Shown: piece after piece, positions 1 to 7,340 of the stretch | Layout of the letters: each line of letters opens with the position of its first letter | Position numbering within the stretch: the stretch's first letter is position 1 | Assembly: GCA_013816275.1 (NCBI GenBank) | Contig: JACDER010000009.1 | Coordinates: 1 to 13,591, forward strand | Length of the DNA stretch: 13,591 nt | Source: Actinomycetota bacterium | Lineage (GTDB): Bacteria; Actinomycetota; Thermoleophilia; Gaiellales; Gaiellaceae | Reading direction: 5' to 3' | Program-made: the position numbers and the translations under genes | The notes under the pieces: generated by a model | The model's database searches: none | The model's input: the letters and a program-made list of their open reading frames with translations, nothing else | Told to the model about the DNA's origin: nothing

Positions 1-51
1 CCCCCCCCGCTGCTACGTCGTTCCCGGAGCAAGCGAGGGTTCGAAGGAAGT

Positions 52-66
52 GCCGCAATTTGCGGC
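52..66. promoter_or_regulatory. Odd-length palindrome, possible operator
   Basis: The bases GCCGCAA and TTGCGGC form a perfect 7-bp inverted repeat around a single T. It lies about 20 bases upstream of the candidate -35 element and over 200 bases upstream of the first large gene. A dimeric regulator site is possible, but a chance palindrome in GC-rich DNA cannot be excluded, and no regulator gene is present to pair it with. Confidence 0.25.
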
Positions 67-86
67 TGATTCTTTCCGGAAGTCTC

Positions 87-116
87 TTGACGTCGGGCTG
101 GACTTCCCCATAGAGT
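87..116 (+). promoter_or_regulatory. Candidate sigma-70-type promoter of the cyclase operon
   Basis: TTGACG (87-92) and TAGAGT (111-116) are separated by 18 bases, a good match to the housekeeping -35/-10 pattern (TTGACA, TANNNT). Transcription would start near 123 and leave a 5' untranslated leader of roughly 155 bases before the first start codon at 277. I see no convincing riboswitch or leader ORF in that leader. It is the best promoter candidate in bases 1-276, which otherwise hold no supported gene. Confidence 0.4.
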
Positions 117-276
117 GCCGCTTGCGCCGAGCACGGAGCGCGAGTAGGACGAAGCCAGACCGGGCGGTTGTACGCGCAAGCGGAAAGTTGGCCGGTACGG
201 TGGACGAAAGCGCAACCGGCTCGGCGAATTTCTTTTTAACGAGTCGCCTCTCCCTGAACGCTGTGGGAACATCACG

Positions 277-3200
277 GTGATGTCCGGCGAACTGCGTGAG
301 GAGCGCAAGGTTGTGACGGCGGTCTTCGCCGACCTCGTCGGCTCGACGGCCCTCGCCGAGCGCCTTGACCCGGAAGAGGTGAAGCTCATCGTCGGCGAGG
401 CCGTGGCGCGCATGGTCCGGGCGATCGAGGACTTCGGCGGGACGGTCAAGGATCTGGCCGGAGACGGCGTGCTCGCGCTCTTCGGGGCTCCCGCCGCCCA
501 CGAGGACGACGAGGAACGAGCGGTCCGCGCGTCGCTTCGCATCGTCGAGGAGATCGACGAGCACGGGGACGACGTCGCCCGGGGCTGGGGGATCGAAGGC
601 TTTTCGGTCCGGGTGGGTGTGAGCACCGGCCCGGTCGTCCTCGGAGCTCTCGGCGCAGGCGAGCGGGTCGAGTACGCGGCGTTCGGCGACACCGTCAACA
701 CCGCCGCGAGGCTGCAGTCGGCCGCCGGCCCCGGGACGGTCCTCGTCGCCGCCAACACCCACAGGCAGATCGAGCTTCTCTTTGCCTGGTCGGAACCGGG
801 CGAGCTCGAGCTCAAGGGAAAGGAAGCTGCAGTCGTCGCGCATACGGTGACCGGCGCTCATCCTGCGCCCGTGAGACCCGGGTTGCTGACCGACGAAGCC
901 CGGTTCGTCGGACGCAGACAAGAGCTGGGCATGGGTCGCGCCGCGGTCGAGCGCGCCCTCCAGGGCGCTGGCGGAATGCTCTTCGTTACGGGGGAGCCCG
1001 GGATCGGAAAGAGCCGCCTGCTCGGCGAGACGCGCCGCATCTTCGAGGAATCTCCATGCGAGGGAGGGCGTCAGCTCTGGGTCGAGGGACGCTGCGCCTC
1101 GTACGGAGAGTCGATCCCGTACTGGCCGTTTCGTGACCTGCTCCGGAACTGGCTCGGAGTCGCTTCCGACGAGGGCGAGCTGCGCGTGCGCGTCGCTCTC
1201 CGCCGCCGCGTCGAGCAGCTGTTCCCCGATCGGGCGCTCGAGCTCTATCCGTATCTCGGCTCGATGCTCGGGCTCGCTCTCGAGCCAGATGCGGCTGCCC
1301 GCCTTGCAGAGCTCTCGCCTGAAGCGCTCCAGTACCGCACGTTCGAGGTCGTTTGGATGCTGCTCGAGCGGCTTGCGGACGACGGGCCTGTCGTCGCCGC
1401 GCTCGAGGATCTTCACTGGGCCGACCCCACGTCCGTCCAGCTCGTCGAGCGGCTTCTTCCTCTCGCCGAGCAGGCGGCAGTCCTCCTGTTCGCCACCGGC
1501 CGGTCGGAGCGAGACCACTCGTTTTGGAGCGTCAAGGAGCTTGCCGCGCGAGAGTTCCCGCACCGGACGACCGAGCTCCCGCTCGAGCCCCTCTCCGGTC
1601 AGGAAGACCGGGAGCTGCTCGCGGCGCTCGTAGGCAAGGCGACGCTGCCCGGGGAGCTCGAGGAACGGATCCTCGCGGCCGCCGAGGGCAACCCGTTCTT
1701 CGTCGAGGAGCTCGTGAGCGCACTCAGCGATGCCGGCGCGCTCGTGCGCGAAGGAAATGCATGGCGCTTCGACCACGACGTCGTCGTAGAGGTCCCTCCG
1801 ACCGTCGAGCGGGTCATCCTCGCCCGGATCGACCGGCTGCCGTCGCAGAGTCGAGACCTGCTTGTCTCGGCCTCGGTGCTCGGCCGCCAGTTCAGCCTGC
1901 CGCTGCTCGAAGCAGTCTCGGGGAACGCCAATGGGCTGCGCGACCACCTCCATGAGCTTCAGCGGCTGGACCTCGTGCGGGAGGCGCGGCGCTGGCCGCA
2001 GCCGGAATACCAGTTCAAGAACGCATTGATCCAGGAAGCCGCGTACAGGACCGTGCTCGCTCCCCGCCGCAAGGAGCTGCACAGCAAGGCGGCCGAGTGG
2101 CTCGAGGCTCAGCACGCCGACAACGAGGAGGAGGTCTTCGGTCTGCTCGCTCACCACTGGCTTGCCGCCGAGGACGAGGAGAAGGCGATCGCCTACCTTG
2201 CCCGAGCCGGCGACAAGGCCCGCCAGGAATACGCTCTCGACGAGGCGATCCAGCACTACCGGGCGCTCCTGCCTTTGCTCGAAGAGCGGGGCGAGCGACA
2301 GGAAATCGCGCTCGTGCTCTTCAAGCTCGCGCTCGCCCTCCACACCTCACTGCGGTTCGCGGAGGCGAACGACGTCTATCAGCGCGCCTTCGAGCACTGG
2401 GCCCAGCCGGAGCCCGCGGAAGCCGCGACCGCGACGCTGCGCCTGGCGTCGAGCTTCCTGCCGAACGATCCCGACCCGAGGACGGCGATCGCCTGGCCGA
2501 ACATCCAGCTCTGCATGCAGTTGTTCGACCGCCTGGTCGAGGCCTGGCCGGAGCGGACGATCGTGCCGTCGCTGGCAGAGCGCTGGGAGATCTCGGACGA
2601 CGGCCTCCGCTACGTGTTCCACCTCCGGGAAGGTCTCGTCTGGTCGGACGGCGAGCCGCTGACCGCCCACGACGTCGAGTTCGGGATCAAGCGCGTTCTC
2701 GACCCGGACGCGCCCGGCTCCTCGGTCGCGATCTACTTCGTGCTCGAGAACGGGCAGGACTACTACCTGCGGCACAACACCGACGGAGACCGCATCGGGG
2801 TCAGAGCCCTCGACGACCGCACAGTCGAGTTCCGGCTCGTTGCGCCTGCCCCGTATTTCATGAGCGTGATGAACCGGCCCGACGCGGGGCCACAGCCCCG
2901 CCATGCGATCGAGCGACACGGAGACAGCTGGACCGAGCCGGGACGCCAAGTGGTGAGCGGTCCGTTCGAGCAGGCCGAGCGATCGGATGACCGGCTCTTG
3001 CTCAGGCGGCAGGCACGGTACGCAGGGACGCGGCCGGGAAACGTCGGCGGGATCGCCGTAACGCGCTTCGACGTCGGCGACGCGCTCCGCCTCTACGAGC
3101 AGGACGAGATCGATGTCGTCGCCGCCCGGTACACGCCGCGCCTCGCCGACATGATGCCGGCCTCGACACCCGAGGTCGAGCTCGGCCTGGCCGGCTGGAC

Positions 3201-3927
3201 CGGATATCTCTCGTTCGACCACTCCCATCCCGTGACGTCGAGCGCGGACTTCCGCCGGGCCCTTGCACACTCGATCGACCGCAGCGCGCTGGCAGAGGCT
3301 GCTCCCCCCAACCTCGTCGTCGCAACGGGTGGGCTCGTCCCGCCCGCGCTCCAGGGCCACACGCCCGACATCGCGCCCCGATTCGAGCCGGATACAGCCC
3401 GCGAGTATTTGAGCCGCTCTGGCGTCTCAGGCGAGATCGGGCTCGCCGCGCTTGCCCAGTGGGAGCCGATCATCGCCGCCGTGGCGGCGATGTGGCGCGA
3501 GACGCTGGGGCTTCAGATCGACTTGCGCTGGTGGACGAACGAGGAGGCCGTGCACCTGCGGACGCCATGGCACCTCGCTCCGATCGCGCTGGGCGGCTGG
3601 CTCCCGGGCTACCCGGACCCCGAGTACTACCTGCGCCTCGAGCTGCACTCGGACAGCCGGACGAACGAGGGCGGTTTCGCCTATCCGCCCTTCGACGAGT
3701 TGATCGAGCGAGCCCGGCAGGAGCGCAGCGACCGGCACCGGCTCGAGCTCTTTCACGACGCCGATCGAATGGCGATCGCCGACCGGGTCGCCCTGATACC
3801 GCTCGTGTACGGACGAAGCATGGCGTTCGTCAAGCCCAGGGTGAAGGGCTGGTGGGAGTTCGGCAAGACGTCGTCTTCGTTCGCCGATCTCGTTGTCGAC
3901 GAGAGCGCGCCGAGGCCGCCGGCATGA
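277..3927 (+). CDS. Class III cyclase - STAND ATPase - cytoplasmic family 5 solute-binding domain fusion
   Basis: Large cytoplasmic signalling protein of 1216 aa. Residues ~10-190 are a class III nucleotide cyclase domain. The metal-binding Asp19 (FADLVGS) and Asp63 (AGDGV) and the transition-state pair Asn141/Arg145 (VNTAAR) are present. The purine-selecting Lys is Asp59 and the partner Asp/Thr is Ala134. Residues ~208-500 are a STAND/AAA_16 ATPase with Walker A GEPGIGKS (Lys245), Walker B region LEDLHWAD (376-383) and the GNP motif (471-473). A helical region and a few TPR-like helices follow to ~715. Residues ~717-1205 are a full-length SBP_bac_5 domain, with its hallmark FHLREGLVWSDG...PLTAHDVEF at 781-802 and PGYPDP at 1110-1115. 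No signal peptide or membrane segment is visible, so the binding domain should be intracellular. The start is GTG 277 (GGGAA seven bases upstream) or ATG 280. The stop overlaps the next gene's ATG. The ligand and the cyclase product are unknown. Confidence 0.9.
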   Translation: MMSGELREERKVVTAVFADLVGSTALAERLDPEEVKLIVGEAVARMVRAIEDFGGTVKDLAGDGVLALFGAPAAHEDDEERAVRASLRIVEEIDEHGDDVARGWGIEGFSVRVGVSTGPVVLGALGAGERVEYAAFGDTVNTAARLQSAAGPGTVLVAANTHRQIELLFAWSEPGELELKGKEAAVVAHTVTGAHPAPVRPGLLTDEARFVGRRQELGMGRAAVERALQGAGGMLFVTGEPGIGKSRLLGETRRIFEESPCEGGRQLWVEGRCASYGESIPYWPFRDLLRNWLGVASDEGELRVRVALRRRVEQLFPDRALELYPYLGSMLGLALEPDAAARLAELSPEALQYRTFEVVWMLLERLADDGPVVAALEDLHWADPTSVQLVERLLPLAEQAAVLLFATGRSERDHSFWSVKELAAREFPHRTTELPLEPLSGQEDRELLAALVGKATLPGELEERILAAAEGNPFFVEELVSALSDAGALVREGNAWRFDHDVVVEVPPTVERVILARIDRLPSQSRDLLVSASVLGRQFSLPLLEAVSGNANGLRDHLHELQRLDLVREARRWPQPEYQFKNALIQEAAYRTVLAPRRKELHSKAAEWLEAQHADNEEEVFGLLAHHWLAAEDEEKAIAYLARAGDKARQEYALDEAIQHYRALLPLLEERGERQEIALVLFKLALALHTSLRFAEANDVYQRAFEHWAQPEPAEAATATLRLASSFLPNDPDPRTAIAWPNIQLCMQLFDRLVEAWPERTIVPSLAERWEISDDGLRYVFHLREGLVWSDGEPLTAHDVEFGIKRVLDPDAPGSSVAIYFVLENGQDYYLRHNTDGDRIGVRALDDRTVEFRLVAPAPYFMSVMNRPDAGPQPRHAIERHGDSWTEPGRQVVSGPFEQAERSDDRLLLRRQARYAGTRPGNVGGIAVTRFDVGDALRLYEQDEIDVVAARYTPRLADMMPASTPEVELGLAGWTGYLSFDHSHPVTSSADFRRALAHSIDRSALAEAAPPNLVVATGGLVPPALQGHTPDIAPRFEPDTAREYLSRSGVSGEIGLAALAQWEPIIAAVAAMWRETLGLQIDLRWWTNEEAVHLRTPWHLAPIALGGWLPGYPDPEYYLRLELHSDSRTNEGGFAYPPFDELIERARQERSDRHRLELFHDADRMAIADRVALIPLVYGRSMAFVKPRVKGWWEFGKTSSSFADLVVDESAPRPPA

Positions 3928-6900
3928 CCTGCCCCAGTTGCGGCCAGGAGAACCCCGCTGGATTCAAGTTCTGCGGCGCTTGTGGCGCCCCGCTCGCCGA
4001 GCCCGGCTCCGCGGAGGCCGAGGAGCGCAAGCTCGTCTCGGTCCTGTTCGTCGACCTGGTCGGGCACACCGCCGCCTCTGACCGGGCCGATCCGGAGGAC
4101 GTCCGCGCGCGTCTGCGCCCCTACCACCAGCTCTTGAAGCGCGAGATCGAGCGCTACGGCGGCACCGTCGAGAAGTTCGTCGGCGACGCGGTCATGGCCG
4201 TGTTCGGCGCCCCGGTCACGCACGAGGACGACGCGGAGCGGGCGGTCCGCTCCGCCCTGCGCATCCTGGAAGCCGTCGACGAGCTCGAGTTGGAGGTCAG
4301 GGCCGCGATCGCGACCGGCGAGGCGGTCGTCACGCTGGCCGCCCGGCCCGAGCAGGGTGAGGGGATCGTCGCCGGCGACGTCGTCAACACCGCCTCGCGC
4401 CTGCAGCAGGAAGCTGCACCAGGGACGCTCGTCGTCGGCGAGGTCACCTACCGCGCGACCAGGGACGCGATCGAATACGAGGTGCTCGATCCGGTCTCGG
4501 TCAAGGGCAAGGCCGAGCCGGTGCCGCTCTGGCGCGCCCTTCGCGCCCGCGCTCGTTTCGGAGTCGACGCGGAGGCGGCGCCGCGGACGCCCTTCGTCGG
4601 CCGCGAGCACGACCTACGGCTCCTCACAGACACGTTCGAACGCGTCCTCCGGGAGACCTCGATCCAACTCGTCACGGTCGCCGGCGACCCGGGCGTCGGG
4701 AAGACGCGGCTCGTCGCCGAGCTCCGCTCCTGGCTCGACGACCGGCCGGAGCGCGTGCGCTGGCGCCAGGGCCGCTGCCTGCCCTACGGCGAAGGGATCA
4801 CGTTCTGGGCACTCGGCGAGATCGTTAAGGCCGAAGCGGGGATCCTCGAGTCCGACTCGCCCGAACAGGCTGCGACGAGGCTGCAGGCAGCGGTCGAGGC
4901 GGCGGTCGACGATCCGTCCGAGCACGGCTGGTTCGTCGCCCGGCTTGCCCCGCTGGTCGGCGCAGAGATCGCTCCCTCGGCCGCCGTGATCGAGCGGGAG
5001 GAGTCGTTCACGGCTTGGCGGCGCTTCCTCGAAGGCCTCGCGTCCCAGCGCCCGCTCGTGATCGTGATCGAGGATCTGCACTGGGCCGACGTCGCCCTGC
5101 TCAAGTTCCTCGACCACCTCGTCGGCTGGGGCACCGAGCTGCCGCTGATGCTGGTCTGCACGGCGCGGCCCGAGCTCTACGCCCGCAGGCCGGAATGGGG
5201 AGGAGGGCGACGAAATTCGGCGACGATCTCGTTGTCGCCCCTTTCGAACGAGGACACTGCCAGGCTGATCGCAGCGCTTCTCTCTCAGGCGGTACTCCCG
5301 GCGGAGACGCAGACGGCGCTGCTGGAGCGCTGCGGCGGCAATCCGCTGTATGCGGAGGAGTTCGTCCGCATGCTCGACGACCGCGGGATCCTTGTCCGCA
5401 AAGGAGAGACGGTCGAGCTCGCCACCGACGGCGACATCTCTGTTCCCGAGACCGTCCAAGCGCTGATTGCGGCGCGGCTCGACACGCTCTCTGCGCCGCG
5501 GAAGGCACTGGTGCACGACGCGGCGGTGATGGGCAAGGTCTTCTGGGCCGGAGCGGCAGCGGCGATCGGCCGGATCGATGATCGGGCCGCGCGGGAAGGG
5601 CTGCAGGAGCTCGTTGAGCGCGGCTTCGTCCGCCCCGCCCGCACGTCGTCGATGGAGCACCAGACCGAGTACTCGTTCTGGCATGTGCTGATCAGGGACG
5701 TCGCGTACGACCAGATCCCGCGTCGCTCGCGGTTGCAGAAGCACGAGGCCGCGGCCGGCTGGATCGAGCAGATCTCCGGAGACCGTGTCACCGACCAGGC
5801 CGAGTTCCTCGCCCACCACTACGGCCAGGCGCTCGAGCTCGCCCGGGCTGTCGGAGCGGAAGAGAAAAGGGCGGAGCTCGAGGACCGGACCCGCCGCTTC
5901 CTCGTCCTGGCCGGCGACCGGGCGATCCGGCTCGACGTTGCCGCCGCCCAGTCCTACTACCGGCGGGGATTGGAGCTCGCGCCTCCCGGCGATCCGGATC
6001 GGGGGGCGCTTCTGCTCAAGACCGGCGAGGCCGCCTACCAAGCGGGCGACCTGGAGGACGCCGAGCGGTTGTCGCGGGAGGCGCTCGAGGAGGCCCGCGG
6101 GCGCGAGGATCGCATTCTCGAGGGGGAGGCCGGCGTTCGTCTCTCGAACCTGATCTGGTTCCGCGGCGAGCGTGAGCGAGCCTGGAACGCGCTCGTCGCC
6201 GCCGTCGATCTCCTCGGACAGGAGCCGCCGGGACCGGAGCTGGCTCGCGCCCATGCCCAGATGGCGCGCGACCTAATGCTCGCCGAGCGCTCCAGCGAGG
6301 CCGTCGAGGCGGCGGAGCGGGCACTCGAGCTCGCACGGCCGGCAGGACTGGACGAGGTCGTAGCCTTTGCGCTTCAGGTTCGCGGGAGCGCGCGCTGCTC
6401 TCTCGACGACTACGGCGGCCTGGAGGATCTCGGGGAGGGCCGGCGGATGGCGCTCGAGCTCGAGCTCGGCCACGAGATCGTCCGTTCCGCCAACAACCTC
6501 GGTAGTCACGTCTGGCCGATGGAGGGGCCTGCCGCAGCGCACGAGCTGTTTGCGACGAGCGTCGACCTCGGACTGCGCCGCGGCCTGACTTCGTGGGTCA
6601 GGGGCGGCCAGGCCCACATGCTCTGGACGCTCTTCGACCTCGGCCGCTGGGACGAGCTGCTCGACATCGCCGACGACTTGATCTCGTGGGACGAGACGCA
6701 CGGGCAGACGTATTGGGGGCCGTGGGGGCTCTCCTACAAGGCCCACGTCCTCGTCAGGCGCGGCCAGCACGCTCGGGCCGCGGAGCTGGAACCCGAGCTC
6801 CTCGCGCGCGCGAGAGAGATCGGCGATCCCCAGGTTCTGGCTCCGGCGCTGGTGACGGCGGCACTCATCCGGCAAGCTCACGGAGAGCTGGATGCGGCGC

Positions 6901-7331
6901 TCGAGCTGGCAACGGCCCTCGAGGAGGCGACGCCGAGCGCTCAGTTCCGAACAACGTATCTCTCCGAGGCGGTGCGCGTCTGCGTGGCCGCAGGAGCGTC
7001 GGAGCAGGCGGCGAGTCTCGTCGCCGGCACCGAGATGAGCACTCCACGATCTCGCCACGCAGTCCTCACGGCGCGCGCCGTCATCGCAGAGGCTGCAGGC
7101 AGATTCGACGAGGCCCTTCAGCTGTACGGAGATGCCACGCGAGGCTGGGCCGAGTTCGGCTGCGTGCTCGAGCAGGGACAGACACTGCTCGGCCGGGCCC
7201 GCTGCCTCGTCGCACTCGGCCGGCGCGACGAAGCCCGCGAGCCGTTGACGGAGGCGCGGTCGATCTTCGCCCGGCTCGGCGCGACCCCCCTCGCGGACGA
7301 AGTCGACAGATTGCTCGCTCAGGCGGCGTAG
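3924..7331 (+). CDS. Zinc ribbon - class III cyclase - STAND ATPase - TPR signalling protein (paralogue A)
   Basis: Predicted cytoplasmic protein of 1135 aa. A zinc ribbon opens it (Cys3, Cys6, Cys17, Cys20; CxxC-x10-CxxC). Residues ~33-195 are a class III cyclase domain with metal Asp44 and Asp88, Lys84 at the purine-selecting position, and Asn155/Arg159. The second purine contact, usually Asp or Thr, is Ile148. Residues ~217-500 are an AAA_16/STAND ATPase (Walker A GDPGVGKT with Lys260, Walker B region IEDLHWAD with Glu383/Asp384, GGNP at 471-474). From ~640 to the end the sequence is helical and Ala/Leu/Glu-rich, matching a TPR array. The start at ATG 3924 is fixed by the zinc ribbon right after it, by GAGG at 3912-3915, and by ATGA overlap with the upstream stop, which implies translational coupling. 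Known relatives combine cyclase and STAND modules in actinobacteria, but their ligands are mostly unknown. Cyclase activity is inferred. Confidence 0.9.
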   Translation: MTCPSCGQENPAGFKFCGACGAPLAEPGSAEAEERKLVSVLFVDLVGHTAASDRADPEDVRARLRPYHQLLKREIERYGGTVEKFVGDAVMAVFGAPVTHEDDAERAVRSALRILEAVDELELEVRAAIATGEAVVTLAARPEQGEGIVAGDVVNTASRLQQEAAPGTLVVGEVTYRATRDAIEYEVLDPVSVKGKAEPVPLWRALRARARFGVDAEAAPRTPFVGREHDLRLLTDTFERVLRETSIQLVTVAGDPGVGKTRLVAELRSWLDDRPERVRWRQGRCLPYGEGITFWALGEIVKAEAGILESDSPEQAATRLQAAVEAAVDDPSEHGWFVARLAPLVGAEIAPSAAVIEREESFTAWRRFLEGLASQRPLVIVIEDLHWADVALLKFLDHLVGWGTELPLMLVCTARPELYARRPEWGGGRRNSATISLSPLSNEDTARLIAALLSQAVLPAETQTALLERCGGNPLYAEEFVRMLDDRGILVRKGETVELATDGDISVPETVQALIAARLDTLSAPRKALVHDAAVMGKVFWAGAAAAIGRIDDRAAREGLQELVERGFVRPARTSSMEHQTEYSFWHVLIRDVAYDQIPRRSRLQKHEAAAGWIEQISGDRVTDQAEFLAHHYGQALELARAVGAEEKRAELEDRTRRFLVLAGDRAIRLDVAAAQSYYRRGLELAPPGDPDRGALLLKTGEAAYQAGDLEDAERLSREALEEARGREDRILEGEAGVRLSNLIWFRGERERAWNALVAAVDLLGQEPPGPELARAHAQMARDLMLAERSSEAVEAAERALELARPAGLDEVVAFALQVRGSARCSLDDYGGLEDLGEGRRMALELELGHEIVRSANNLGSHVWPMEGPAAAHELFATSVDLGLRRGLTSWVRGGQAHMLWTLFDLGRWDELLDIADDLISWDETHGQTYWGPWGLSYKAHVLVRRGQHARAAELEPELLARAREIGDPQVLAPALVTAALIRQAHGELDAALELATALEEATPSAQFRTTYLSEAVRVCVAAGASEQAASLVAGTEMSTPRSRHAVLTARAVIAEAAGRFDEALQLYGDATRGWAEFGCVLEQGQTLLGRARCLVALGRRDEAREPLTEARSIFARLGATPLADEVDRLLAQAA
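4014..4703 (+). repeat. Tandem gene duplication, left copy (cyclase to Walker A)
   Basis: This stretch aligns without gaps to 7434-8123 at a constant offset of 3420 bases. In the block 4141-4200 versus 7561-7620 only three of 60 bases differ, and all three are synonymous third-codon positions. The alignment continues at protein level to the ends of both genes, with small indels after Walker A. It marks the two neighbouring zinc-ribbon cyclase genes as tandem duplicates. Confidence 0.8.
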
Positions 7332-7340
7332 TCTCTGGCC

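Noticed and set aside
50..280. 76-codon plus-strand frame before the first large gene
   Set aside because: It overlaps the candidate promoter, has no domain, and ends at the start of the real gene; probably chance.
13..2343. 776-codon minus-strand open frame opposite the first cyclase gene
   Set aside because: It is the antisense shadow of a GC-rich gene: the composition is dominated by Arg, Glu, Asp and Leu, no domain is recognisable, and the opposite strand has clear cyclase and ATPase motifs.
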